Shown piece after piece: positions 18,839-27,892 of a DNA stretch of 64,000 nucleotides (position 1 is the first letter of the stretch; every line of letters starts with the position of its first letter). Below the pieces are notes generated by a model. The model saw only the letters and a list, made by a program, of their open reading frames with translations. It ran no database searches and was not told where the DNA came from. The position numbers and the translations under genes are program-made. Source of the stretch: an uncultured Odoribacter sp. (GTDB lineage Bacteria > Bacteroidota > Bacteroidia > Bacteroidales > Marinifilaceae); assembly GCA_900541415.1 (NCBI GenBank), contig UQJP01000020.1, positions 1 through 64,000 of the forward strand. The letters run 5' to 3'.

Positions 18839-21769
18839 ATGAAATATTTGATGATCGGAACAGTAATTTCGCTTTTATATATGTTCCTGTTGGCCGGTTG
18901 CCGTAACGAAGAGGTTGAAAGCCGTGCTCCCCGGAATATAGATTTGCGGTTCAGTATTGTCACCGCCGAGGAAGGTGTGGTCAATACCCGTGCCGATGAA
19001 GATGCGGACGCCGTTTTAAACAATGTTTATGTTTTGATTTTTGACGGGAATACGGATGATGCTCATTTGATCGATTGGGCAACGGCTACATCTGCCGGAG
19101 GGAGTGCCTATTACGCCACTTTGAAGGAATCGACGATTGCGGGAACGATGTATGTTTTCGGCAATATCGAATCGGTACTGTCCGGAAGTGTGGATTTTCC
19201 GGAGACTACTACCTTGGCCCAGATCAAGTCGCTTCTGCAAATTCAGCTTTTAACTAAAAATAGTTTTATCGTACAGGATCCCCGTTTCGCTCCCATGATC
19301 GGAGGCCCTCAAATTTACGATAAAGACGGGGCAACTCTTAGTTTTTCTTTGGTGCGGTCTGCGGCTAAAGTAACCGTGAAGAATTTGTCGGGTAACCCGT
19401 CGTATGTTATGCTGGGGGCAAATCTCGGAAACGCTCCCATACGGGGATATGTTTTCGGCGGTATGCCAGCCGTAACCGATAAGGCAAATTATGCCGGGAA
19501 CGTTTCGGGGGAAAACTATTCTGTCGAATCTATGATGCGTGGGGTTGTTTCCGGAACTCCCACGGAAACGGAGCCTTTGTATATGTTCGAATCGACGGTG
19601 CAGGACGGAAAAGGCGCGTTTGTTATCATTAAGGGAGAATATAACGGTGTGACGGGTTATCATCGCCTGGACATTAAGGATCAGGATGGAAATCCATTGG
19701 AGGTGACAAGAAATTATCAATATGTTATTAAAATCAATAAGATTCAGACCGGAGGCTATCGGACAGCCGATGAGGCGATAAAGAATGCCGCTTCAAACCG
19801 GGATGTAACTTGGTCGGTGGATGTAGTCGACCCGTCTTCCCATGATATTATCAGTAACGGAGAGCAATATTTGGGTGTTTCTAACAGTCGCCTGATTTTG
19901 TATAAATCGGGGGATTTAAGAAATGTGGATGCTACAATTCTTAGTTTCACTTTTCGTGGAGGATGGTTGCCCGGCACGGTGACTGCTTTCGGTGATAATC
20001 TGACTCTTTCGGATGCTTCGGGTAATGGGTTGTCGCTGACCTTGCCAGCAGAAGATACGAAAGAAAAACCGATCAGGATAAATTGTGGGTCTGCTTTCAC
20101 TTCGGGTTATTTGGTTATTCATGTCGGTGACCTCAGTAAAATTGTGACGATTACCCGTAATTCCAATTTATCGGCTGTTCCGGATGAGATTAAGTTCGAT
20201 GGGCAGGCTATCGGCGATTGCAGTGAAAGCGGGAGCATGAAAACATTTATCCGTTTTGCGGATAAATCCGGAGCTTATTCCCCGGAAAGCGACCGTGACA
20301 TATATAGCAGCGAAACCGGAGAGGTTTATGCCCTGGTTATGGCAAATACCGGGTACGGAACCCGTGTGACCGAACGTGACGGTGAATTTTATGTGGCGGA
20401 GGCTCAGGACGGCGGGCGTACGAAAGTTGTCTTTCATCAGGAAAAATTGGATGTGTACAATGATTTGGTACAACTCAAGCCTTATACTTATGTGGGCACT
20501 TTTCACCGCTGGAATCAGACAGCCGAACGGATCATCCGTATCAAGACCGAGGAGTCCGATCCTAATTTCCGGTGGACAGCCGTGGTTGTGGCCGGGCAGG
20601 ATTTTATCATGCTGGACACGAACCGCAGCCCTGACCGTGGAATTACGACTTATGCTTATGGCTGTGATAATCCGGCCAGTCCGGTGATTCAGGATCATGC
20701 TAATTGGACTTCCGATCAGGATATAGAAGCCTATTGTCAGATTACGAACGGGAAATTGTTGGTTACCGGACAGGGAAATAAGGTTTATTTCCGGGTGGGG
20801 ATGCGGAGTCAATTGCCCGGAGGCGAACACGGACAGCCCCGCTATGGACTGATTGCGCTGCTCCATAGGGGAGGAACGCATTTGATCTACGTCCGCCAGG
20901 GAGAAGAGGCCGACTATCTGATGCGTCCCAGCGATCCGGTCAGTACCCCTGCATTATCCATGTCCAGCCGTCCGGAGGCGGTGAAAATATCTCCCTACAA
21001 TGTGACTTTGCCGGACAATCTGAAGAGTTCAAAATATTATGATCTTGCCGATAATGAAGGGGTGTGGACAGACTATCCGTCGCAGGGAGGTTTCTTTTTC
21101 CAGGGAACAGGCAGGAGGGCTTATTGCCCGATAGGGGTAGATTATAAAGAAATTGATTGGCTTGACAGATATAATACTTCAGGTTCGTATGAGCTTTGCC
21201 CTGCCGGATTCCGGCGGCCTAATGACGGAGTTTATTTTAGTTCGGCTACGGTTGCCGGTTCTGAGCTCCGGCAGTCTTTCTGGTTAAATCCGTTGGACGG
21301 CAGGGAGAAATCCAGCTTTGACAATATGCTTCGGGGATATATCGCCGACGGTTATTTTGACAGGAGAGTTATGAGATTTCCCGATAAACAGAAAAATGAA
21401 GGGTATCCATTGACCCAGATTTCCGATGCTTACAGTAAGATCCCGACCCTTGTCGCTGACGGAGCCTATACAGGGTATGCCGGAATATTACTTTACAATC
21501 CGATTACCTATGCTTCCATATTTATTCCGGCTACCGGTAGCCGCTCCTCGAATGCCGGGTATGGATCGGGACATCCGGGCGATTTGGTGGACACCGGATT
21601 GCAGGGGAACCTTTGGACATCGACCTTATCTGGCAGTAATGGTAACGGATGGTACCTTGCAACAGGGTATTATTATAGAATGACAACGAACTCAAACGGA
21701 TACGTGTTGGATAATTATTCCAGTTCCACTTTTGATAACGGTTTTTCTATCCGGGGAGTGAAAAAATGA
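18839..21769 (+). CDS. Large fimbrial tip/minor subunit, DUF4906-like
   Basis: 976 residues, starting 9 bp after the previous stop. The lipobox is LLAGC (C21). The N-terminal part is fimbrillin-like (VLNNVYVLIFDGN), followed by several beta-rich domains. The C-terminal 200 or so residues, with YELCPAGFRRPNDG and a final GFSIRGVKK, resemble the Fibrobacter-major-paralog (FISUMP) fold. Large multidomain proteins at this operon position are typical tip adhesins of Mfa/Fim fimbriae. No ligand can be deduced. Confidence 0.65.
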   Translation: MKYLMIGTVISLLYMFLLAGCRNEEVESRAPRNIDLRFSIVTAEEGVVNTRADEDADAVLNNVYVLIFDGNTDDAHLIDWATATSAGGSAYYATLKESTIAGTMYVFGNIESVLSGSVDFPETTTLAQIKSLLQIQLLTKNSFIVQDPRFAPMIGGPQIYDKDGATLSFSLVRSAAKVTVKNLSGNPSYVMLGANLGNAPIRGYVFGGMPAVTDKANYAGNVSGENYSVESMMRGVVSGTPTETEPLYMFESTVQDGKGAFVIIKGEYNGVTGYHRLDIKDQDGNPLEVTRNYQYVIKINKIQTGGYRTADEAIKNAASNRDVTWSVDVVDPSSHDIISNGEQYLGVSNSRLILYKSGDLRNVDATILSFTFRGGWLPGTVTAFGDNLTLSDASGNGLSLTLPAEDTKEKPIRINCGSAFTSGYLVIHVGDLSKIVTITRNSNLSAVPDEIKFDGQAIGDCSESGSMKTFIRFADKSGAYSPESDRDIYSSETGEVYALVMANTGYGTRVTERDGEFYVAEAQDGGRTKVVFHQEKLDVYNDLVQLKPYTYVGTFHRWNQTAERIIRIKTEESDPNFRWTAVVVAGQDFIMLDTNRSPDRGITTYAYGCDNPASPVIQDHANWTSDQDIEAYCQITNGKLLVTGQGNKVYFRVGMRSQLPGGEHGQPRYGLIALLHRGGTHLIYVRQGEEADYLMRPSDPVSTPALSMSSRPEAVKISPYNVTLPDNLKSSKYYDLADNEGVWTDYPSQGGFFFQGTGRRAYCPIGVDYKEIDWLDRYNTSGSYELCPAGFRRPNDGVYFSSATVAGSELRQSFWLNPLDGREKSSFDNMLRGYIADGYFDRRVMRFPDKQKNEGYPLTQISDAYSKIPTLVADGAYTGYAGILLYNPITYASIFIPATGSRSSNAGYGSGHPGDLVDTGLQGNLWTSTLSGSNGNGWYLATGYYYRMTTNSNGYVLDNYSSSTFDNGFSIRGVKK

Positions 21770-21807
21770 TTTGTTTGATCTATGTTTTGAAAAGCATATA
21801 AGCTGAT

Positions 21808-22395
21808 ATGAATAGATTTTTGATATTACTGTTGGTGGCCATGGCCGGAATTATTCCTGAGAGCCGGGCTCAAAAAGTGGCTGTAAAGACCAATCTTTTT
21901 TACGGGGCTTATACCTATACGCCTAATCTGGGTATGGAACTGGGCTTGGGGCATAAGACCACCCTTTCCGTCGGAGGAGGCTATAATCCCTGGAATTTAG
22001 ACGGGACGTACGATGACAATAAAAAGCTGGTACATTGGCTGGGGGAAATGGAATTTCGCTATTGGCTGTGTCAGCGGTTTACAGGGCATTTTTTCGGAAT
22101 CCATGTTTTAGGGGCGCAATTTAATATTTCCGGGCATAGATTACCGCTTTTATTCGGGAGTGACTCGAAAAATTTCCGGTATGAGGGATATGCTGTCGGT
22201 GGCGGCATCACATACGGCTATCAGTTTATATTGGGGAAACGCTGGAATCTTGAAACATCTTTGGGAGTGGGGTATGCCCGTTTGAATTACGATAAATACA
22301 AGTGTCAGAAATGTGGCGAGAAGGTGGAGAGTGAGAAAAAGAATTATGTCGGTCCTACCAATGCAGCCGTTTCATTGATATATATTATAAAATAA
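21808..22395 (+). CDS. DUF3575 outer-membrane beta-barrel protein
   Basis: 195 residues with a signal peptide cleaved near SRAQ. AVKTNLFYGAYTYTPNLGME and alternating aromatic strands (LSVGGGYNPWNL, EFRYWLC, YAVGGGITYGYQF) indicate a small outer-membrane barrel of the DUF3575 family. Members regularly accompany DUF3868/OmpA-like proteins and fimbrial genes in Bacteroidales. The CxxC in KCQKCGE is unusual for such a barrel and might form a disulfide. Its biochemical role is unknown. Confidence 0.75.
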   Translation: MNRFLILLLVAMAGIIPESRAQKVAVKTNLFYGAYTYTPNLGMELGLGHKTTLSVGGGYNPWNLDGTYDDNKKLVHWLGEMEFRYWLCQRFTGHFFGIHVLGAQFNISGHRLPLLFGSDSKNFRYEGYAVGGGITYGYQFILGKRWNLETSLGVGYARLNYDKYKCQKCGEKVESEKKNYVGPTNAAVSLIYIIK

Positions 22396-22405
22396 GTTGT
22401 TGATT

Positions 22406-23749
22406 ATGAAAAATATAATGATTCTATTCCTGCTGGTGGTATGGTTGCTTCCTGCATTTGCACAGAAAATCCGGGAACCGGAAATAACCGATGTGAAAGT
22501 TTGGACAGTTGGGGATAGTGTGGCTATAAAGTTTCAAGTGATTGTAAATAAGAAAATGAATGGCAGGAATTATAAGCAGGTTTTTACCCCGGTACTTTAT
22601 AAGGATTCCATTTCCCGGACTTTTCCGGAGATCTCCGTTAAGACCCGGCGTACCCGCATATTGGATACCCGTGAAGAAATTTCGTATGGAAGACGGCAGC
22701 AGGCGGAAGAATTGTGTTATGAAGCCGGACGTGATACGTTGATTGATTATTTGGGGATGGCTCTTTATCAGGAATGGATGGATTGTTCCGCCCTGCGGTT
22801 GGACCGGAGAATCTGCGGTTGCTGTTCGGATAGTTTGCTGAGCCCGATAGGATTGGCGGATCATTTGTTGCAGGCCGACACGGTGAAAAAAGCGATCGTC
22901 ACACCGGAGCAACTTTTAGCAGAGCAATTTCCCCGGATGATTGAACAGGATATTGCTGTCAATCCTTTGGTGGAGCCTGTTACCCGGAAGTGGAATTTTA
23001 CACATGAAGATATGATTATCGATTTCAGGGTGAGTATGACGGAGATTGATTTTACGTTATTTGAAAACCGGAGGACATTGGGAGAAATTGTCGAGGCTAT
23101 CCGCGCTATAAGAAGTATGCCGGGAACCAATCTGAATAAAATCGAAATCACCGGGTATGCTTCTCCGGAAGGTCCTCAGGCTTTCAATAAAAAAATTGCA
23201 GGAGAACGGGCTGGAGCTCTTAAAACCTATATTTTACAACAAATTCCGGTGTTGAAAGGACGTGATTTTGCTTTGAATAACGGGGGTGAGAATTGGACAG
23301 GGTTGCGTAAGATGGTGGTGGCTTCCCATATGCCGTATAAGAACGAAGTGTTGTATATTATAGATCATGTTCCGGCAGAGATCGATTATGTTAAGAATAC
23401 CAGCCGTAAAAAACAGTTGATGGATTTGGCCGGAGGTGTTCCCTATAACTATATGAGTCGGGCGTTTTTCAGTAAATTACGGAATGCCTGTTACATTTCT
23501 ATTTATTATAACACAGTTAACGATGCTGTTGCCGATGTCATCAATAGTGCAATCCTGTTATTGCGGGATAAGAAGTTCGATAAAGCCTTAGAGTTATTGC
23601 TTCCTGTTCAGCAAGATTCCAGGGCCTGGAATAGTATCGGGGTGTGTTATCTGATGACTCAACGATATGGGGAAGCCAAAACATATCTCCAAAAGGCTGC
23701 GGATGGCGGTAATGTGTATGCTCAGAGAAACCTGTCGTTAATTCCTTGA
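22406..23749 (+). CDS. DUF3868/OmpA-like periplasmic protein with TPR tail
   Basis: 447 residues from the ATG at 22406; a TTG nine bases earlier is less likely. A signal peptide precedes QKIREPEI. An N-terminal beta domain of DUF3868 type covers about 20-130. An OmpA-like module follows (IEITGYASPEGPQAFNKKIA, matching the peptidoglycan-binding family). A TPR-like helical end comes last (LLPVQQDSRAWNSIGVCYL and YLQKAADGGNVYAQRNL). It starts 10 bp after the DUF3575 gene, and the two probably form an envelope assembly unit for the fimbriae. Confidence 0.75.
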   Translation: MKNIMILFLLVVWLLPAFAQKIREPEITDVKVWTVGDSVAIKFQVIVNKKMNGRNYKQVFTPVLYKDSISRTFPEISVKTRRTRILDTREEISYGRRQQAEELCYEAGRDTLIDYLGMALYQEWMDCSALRLDRRICGCCSDSLLSPIGLADHLLQADTVKKAIVTPEQLLAEQFPRMIEQDIAVNPLVEPVTRKWNFTHEDMIIDFRVSMTEIDFTLFENRRTLGEIVEAIRAIRSMPGTNLNKIEITGYASPEGPQAFNKKIAGERAGALKTYILQQIPVLKGRDFALNNGGENWTGLRKMVVASHMPYKNEVLYIIDHVPAEIDYVKNTSRKKQLMDLAGGVPYNYMSRAFFSKLRNACYISIYYNTVNDAVADVINSAILLLRDKKFDKALELLLPVQQDSRAWNSIGVCYLMTQRYGEAKTYLQKAADGGNVYAQRNLSLIP

Positions 23750-23752
23750 TTT

Positions 23753-23956
23753 ATGCTGCAAAGAAAGCAGGTGTTTATTTTATTGGTAGTCCTATTGTTT
23801 TTAACCCTTTCCCCGGCTCAACGGGGAAAGGGTTATAAACATGCTCCGGCGTTCAGGTTGCCTGTTTTGCCTGCCGAATTGATCGCCCCTTCGGAACGGG
23901 CGTCTTATTTGTTTTTGAATTGCATATTTTGGAATGATTCCTCCTATTTTTCCTAA
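23753..23956 (+). pseudogene. Truncated DUF5106-like exported protein
   Basis: A 67-codon frame that starts 3 bp after the OmpA-like gene. It has a signal peptide (VFILLVVLLFLTLSPAQ) and then FRLPVLPAELIAPSERASYL, which resembles the conserved start of DUF5106 domains; the normal continuation (a Trp-Asp rich stretch and thioredoxin-like part) is missing. A 12-bp perfect hairpin (23803-23814 with 23823-23834) falls inside it. It could be a remnant, or a short translated peptide over a terminator. Low expression of a functional product is possible but not supported. Confidence 0.45.
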
Positions 23957-24470
23957 CCGGAGATAAAGTTATTGTATATAATTCTATCCGGCACAGTATC
24001 GGCAATTATTTTTCGATGGTATACTTTTTAGAAAAAATTCGGGGAGTGATAACCTGGAATTGATCTTGCCGGATTTTTTATGCAATAAGATTAACGTTTC
24101 TCTGTTCTTCTTTCATGCTACGGTGACAGGAGGGAGAATGGGACATTGCAGATAAAAATAGCAAGGGAAACGGTGGTTTGGATAATATATTAAGTTAATA
24201 GGCCGATCCGTATGGCAGAATCTATACGGATCGGTTTATGAAAACGTTTGCTTATAAAAACAGTGATTCATCAGTCGCTGTTTTTATTTATTCTTTCCGT
24301 TTATCATATTCGTGTTTGTTTTTAATTATAGGTTTGGTTATGAGTTTTTTATTTGTTTTGTGTCCGGTTTTGAATACAGTTGAGTTAAATTATTATTTTG
24401 ATTATATACCATTTACATATTTTATTTTTTCTGTTTATTAATAGGTGGATTTTTGTTTATTTTTTATTAA
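23957..24470. other. Gene-free region between the fimbrial and cobalamin operons
   Basis: Holds a terminator-like hairpin at 24203-24240. A 67-codon hydrophobic frame at 24238 is AT-driven and was not called. Nothing else was recognised. Confidence 0.5.
24203..24240 (+). terminator. Terminator-like hairpin after the fimbrial operon
   Basis: CCGATCCGTAT (24203-24213) pairs perfectly with 24224-24234. The T stretch after it is short, so termination may be partial. Confidence 0.55.
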
Positions 24471-24474
24471 TTAA

Positions 24475-24505
24475 TTGCAAGATATAAAAAATAAAAATAT
24501 CTTTG
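24475..24505 (+). promoter_or_regulatory. Promoter of the cobalamin uptake operon
   Basis: TATCTTTG at 24498-24505 matches the -7 consensus, with TTG at 24475-24477 about 20 bp upstream. Transcription would start near 24512, just before the riboswitch. Confidence 0.65.
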
Positions 24506-24530
24506 TTCCGTTATGGTTTTTGAAAAGTAA

Positions 24531-24700
24531 CTAAAGTGCTTTTCAGAATTAAAAGGGAATCCGGTGAGAATCCGGGACAGTACCTGCTGCTGTAAGTCCT
24601 TTGTTCTCTTTATACAAGAGAAGTTTATCACACTCTTTGCCACTGGCTGTTTGCTGGGAAGGCGTGATAAATGGGATAAGTCAGAAGACCTGCCTAACCG
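24531..24700 (+). promoter_or_regulatory. Cobalamin riboswitch
   Basis: The conserved elements appear in order: GGGAATCCGGTGAGAATCCG followed by GGACAGT and CTGCTGCTGTAAGT, then GCCACTGG...GGGAAGGC, then the B12 box AGTCAGAAGACCTGCC. A terminator follows before the first coding region, indicating transcriptional control with repression when cobalamin is bound. It governs the surface lipoprotein, receptor and importer genes downstream. Confidence 0.95.
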
Positions 24701-24782
24701 ATGAGAGCACACCCGCGGGTTTCGGGGCGTATCAAACTGAACTTAGACAATTATCTATTTTTTATTTGATAAATACTTTATG

Positions 24783-24822
24783 CCCGTGTGTTGTGAGTTT
24801 CACAGACAACGGGATTTTTTTT
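24783..24822 (+). terminator. Riboswitch expression-platform terminator
   Basis: CCCGT (24783-24787) pairs with ACGGG (24809-24813) and an inner TGTGA/TCACA helix, followed by eight T. It lies between the aptamer and the first start codon, as expected for ligand-dependent attenuation. Confidence 0.7.
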
Positions 24823-24845
24823 GTCTAACTCATATTAGTAATCTT

Positions 24846-26129
24846 ATGAAAAAAATTTTTAGGTATTTATCAGTTTTTGCCACTGCTCTGACCATGATGA
24901 CAATGGCATCTTGTTCGAATGATACATTCGATGAAATCCAGCCGGATTCTTCCGTGAATCCCGTCACCCGTTCCACCGGAGATGAAAGTAAAATTCAGGT
25001 TCCTGAATTAAGTGCGGAAACACAGGGAAATTCTGCCGGAGTTCTTGTCCTGAACGAAGGTAACATGACCAGCCAGAACGGATTCCTGAATTATCTTGAT
25101 AAAGATCGTTATTACAACACCGTAGTCGGTGGTACCCGTTTGGGAAATGTATGCCAGGATCTTTATATCAACAATGGCTATGTTTATGTTGTTGCTCAGA
25201 ACACCAAGCCATTGGATGCCGGCTCCGGGATTATTTATAAATTGAATGCTTCGAACTTTGAAACGGTAGCCACTTACCCAACTCAGTTCTCGTCTTCTGT
25301 TTATGCTAATAATCCTACTCATATCGCCGTTTATAACGACAATGCGATCTATGTTCGCGGTTCGGGTTCAAAATACGACGGAACCGGAACCGGCTATGGA
25401 GTGTACCGTTACAATCCTTCTACCAATACGGCTCAACGCCTTAACGATCAAAGTAAGGTGGTTTCTGCTGCACCGATGGTTATTGCCGGAAACTATTTAT
25501 ATGTTTCTTACAGCGATAAAGTGCGTGTATATGAAGCCAATACCACTAATTTGGATACGGTAGCCACTTTCGGTGTCAGCCCCAAAGGACTTGTTAAAAG
25601 TACCGACGGACGTTATGTGTATGCTTATTCCTCAACCGGTATCTATACGGTGGACACTCAGGTAGATCCTTTGAGAGCAAGTGAAACGACAGTAACACTT
25701 AATCTTCAAAGCTGGTGCAATTCTGCCATCATGAGCTATTATAACGGATATTTGTATTTTATCAATACTGCCGACGATAATAAACTGGCCTATTATAATA
25801 CATCTACCGGAGCGGTAACTACGACCAATATCGCTATTTTCAATGAGATCGATTTTGAAGCAGGCGAAGAGATATATAATGGTGTGGCTGTAGATCCGGC
25901 AACCGGATATTTGTATGTTGCCACCACCACCTGGGGAGCTGCCTATAAAACCAATACCGCTCTCAATGTGTTTCAAATAGGAGCAAACAATGCAATTACT
26001 TTTGTGACTTCTGTTCTTGGTTATGAACGTTTCACCGCAGGAATTTTCTTCCCGCAAAATTTCGGTGCTACTGTGGGGACTGCAGCTTTCCAGACAAAGA
26101 TTGTTGCTGATCCGACCGACGATAAATAA
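24846..26129 (+). CDS. BtuG-like beta-propeller surface lipoprotein 1
   Basis: 427 residues from the ATG at 24846; an in-frame ATG at 24780 lies inside the terminator and is not used. The lipobox ends at C23 (MASC) and is followed by acidic residues (SNDTFDE), the Bacteroidota surface-export signal. The body is a YncE/DUF5074-type propeller of repeated blades (GSGIIYKLNASNFETVA, GVYRYNPSTNTAQRL). In Bacteroides, BtuG propellers bind cobalamin very tightly and cap the BtuB receptor. The gene is first behind the B12 riboswitch, which supports that role; sequence alone does not show which of the two propellers here pairs with BtuB. Confidence 0.75.
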   Translation: MKKIFRYLSVFATALTMMTMASCSNDTFDEIQPDSSVNPVTRSTGDESKIQVPELSAETQGNSAGVLVLNEGNMTSQNGFLNYLDKDRYYNTVVGGTRLGNVCQDLYINNGYVYVVAQNTKPLDAGSGIIYKLNASNFETVATYPTQFSSSVYANNPTHIAVYNDNAIYVRGSGSKYDGTGTGYGVYRYNPSTNTAQRLNDQSKVVSAAPMVIAGNYLYVSYSDKVRVYEANTTNLDTVATFGVSPKGLVKSTDGRYVYAYSSTGIYTVDTQVDPLRASETTVTLNLQSWCNSAIMSYYNGYLYFINTADDNKLAYYNTSTGAVTTTNIAIFNEIDFEAGEEIYNGVAVDPATGYLYVATTTWGAAYKTNTALNVFQIGANNAITFVTSVLGYERFTAGIFFPQNFGATVGTAAFQTKIVADPTDDK

Positions 26130-26145
26130 ATTTTTAACCATATAG

Positions 26146-26172
26146 CCAGGAGTGATTTTTAATTGCTCCTGG
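26146..26172 (+). terminator. Intercistronic hairpin 1
   Basis: CCAGGAG and CTCCTGG, 7-bp arms with a T-rich loop, in the 61-bp gap after the first propeller gene. The T tract after it is weak, so partial termination or 3'-end protection fits best. Confidence 0.5.
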
Positions 26173-26190
26173 TTTATATACAAATGAACG

Positions 26191-27840
26191 ATGAAAAAAA
26201 TATTTTCAATTTTAACAATTTTTCTATTGGGCATAACTTCCTGGAGTTGTTCCGACGATTATGACGATTCTGCTCTCTGGAAAGAAATCAATGATCTGAA
26301 ATCGCAGGTCGAGAAACTGAACAGCGACCTGGCTAAAGTACAGACAACTGTATCGAAACTTGAATCGGGTAAATATGTTACCGATTATACAAAGACAACC
26401 GATGGTTGTACATTAACATTTAATGACGGCTCGACAGTAACCGTAGAAAATGGTATTCCCGGAACCGACGCTCCTGTGATCGGTATTCAGGAAAGCAATG
26501 GTGTTTTTTATTGGACACTGACAACAAACGGAGAGACAAACTGGCTGACGACTCCGGCTCCCGAAAATAAAATGATCCCTGTTTCCGGTAAAACTCCGGT
26601 AATGGGCGTGGATGCGGAAGGCTACTGGACAGTAGACAATATCCGGCTCGAAGATGATAATAACAATCCTGTGAAAGCGGGTGTAGATGCTGCTATTTCT
26701 ATTTTTACGGATTCGGAAGAAACCGAAGAGTCCGTGACGCTGACATTGGCGGGTGGAGATAAGATCGTACTCCCGAAAGTAGGAAAACTAACGATAGAGA
26801 TTTCAATGCCGTATGCCGAATTTGCTTACGGACAAAAAAGAACATTCGCCGTAACCCTGAAAGGTGTGGAAAAAACAACTTTCAACAAACCCGATGGCTG
26901 GAAGGTTGATCTGACCGATGGCATTTTGACCGTAACCTCCCCCGTAGAGGCAAACACTTATGCGGATACGGCCGGAGTAATAGCCATTATCGGTATGAGA
27001 GATAACAGTTCATGTATGGCTGAATTAAAAGTTGCCTGTGGAAAAGACGGAAAAGTGTTGTATTCAATTGACGGGGGAACCAGTTGGAGTGAAACGGCTC
27101 CCAGCAGGAATGCTTCCGGAGAGTCTTTGATGATCAAGAGTACATTCGGTGCGACATTAAATAATACAGCAGTTAGGACTGTTTGTTCCAGAACGGCGTT
27201 TAATTCATACGATTTAAGTGGTTTGGTGGTGGCTGATGCAGACCTGAAACAGGCTTTTGCGAATAACAAAACCGTAACCGAGGTTATTCTGCCTCCCGTC
27301 ATGAACGAATTGCCCGACAAGATTTTCTCCGGTTGTGAGAAGCTGGCCAGTTTCGAGATGCCCGGGGGAGTTACTGCTATCGGTGAAGGGTGTTTCAATA
27401 ATTGTTACAGCCTTGCATCGCTTCAATTGCCTTCTACTTTAGAACGGATCGGGGAGAGTGCTTTTGCGGGTATGTATGCCCTTACAAAAATGGAAATACC
27501 GGAAGGTGTCACTTATTTAGGTAAGATGATGTTCTATTGTACTCCCGGCAACACCAATACTTCGCATTTGAAAGAAGTCACCATTCCGGGGTCTGTCACC
27601 GATTGGCAGATTGGGCCTATTACCACCGGTTCATACTGGTTCCTGGGATGTACGGCTCTTGAGAAGATTGTGTGTTACGTTCCCGTTCCCGTTGAAGTGG
27701 AAACGGACGAGACTTGGGGCGACTTTAAGGATGTTCCTTCAACCTGTGTTATTTATGTTCCCGACGCGAGTATAAGTGCATATCAGGCAACGGAGGGATG
27801 GCAAAATTTTACGATCAAAGGTATTAGTGAATTACAATAA
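26191..27840 (+). CDS. Surface lipoprotein with DUF4988-like coiled coil and BspA-type leucine-rich repeats
   Basis: 549 residues. The lipobox at C20 (SWSC) is followed by SDDYDD, a surface-export signal. A short coiled coil (LKSQVEKLNSDLAKVQTTV) leads into a DUF4988-like beta region (to about 190), then Ig-like sequence. About 300-530 carries BspA/LRR_5 repeats (FEMPGGVTAIGEGCFNNC, LPSTLERIGESAFAGM). Its position between two BtuG-like genes under the B12 riboswitch suggests a role in cobalamin capture or in organising the surface complex. I know of no assigned role for this architecture in B12 uptake. Confidence 0.75.
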   Translation: MKKIFSILTIFLLGITSWSCSDDYDDSALWKEINDLKSQVEKLNSDLAKVQTTVSKLESGKYVTDYTKTTDGCTLTFNDGSTVTVENGIPGTDAPVIGIQESNGVFYWTLTTNGETNWLTTPAPENKMIPVSGKTPVMGVDAEGYWTVDNIRLEDDNNNPVKAGVDAAISIFTDSEETEESVTLTLAGGDKIVLPKVGKLTIEISMPYAEFAYGQKRTFAVTLKGVEKTTFNKPDGWKVDLTDGILTVTSPVEANTYADTAGVIAIIGMRDNSSCMAELKVACGKDGKVLYSIDGGTSWSETAPSRNASGESLMIKSTFGATLNNTAVRTVCSRTAFNSYDLSGLVVADADLKQAFANNKTVTEVILPPVMNELPDKIFSGCEKLASFEMPGGVTAIGEGCFNNCYSLASLQLPSTLERIGESAFAGMYALTKMEIPEGVTYLGKMMFYCTPGNTNTSHLKEVTIPGSVTDWQIGPITTGSYWFLGCTALEKIVCYVPVPVEVETDETWGDFKDVPSTCVIYVPDASISAYQATEGWQNFTIKGISELQ

Positions 27841-27855
27841 AAATCTATATCGGGA

Positions 27856-27878
27856 AGAATGACTGTTACAGTCATTCT
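27856..27878 (+). terminator. Intercistronic hairpin 2
   Basis: AGAATGACTG pairs perfectly with CAGTCATTCT around TTA, followed by TCTCTTCATTTT. It lies between the LRR gene and the second propeller gene. Partial attenuation is likely. Confidence 0.55.
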
Positions 27879-27892
27879 TCTCTTCATTTTCT

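Noticed and set aside
24238..24441. 67-codon hydrophobic frame
   Set aside because: AT-driven hydrophobicity, no ribosome-binding site, and located just after a terminator hairpin and before the cobalamin promoter.
24780..24845. Upstream start for the first BtuG-like gene
   Set aside because: It lies in the riboswitch terminator and adds 22 residues before a good lipoprotein signal.
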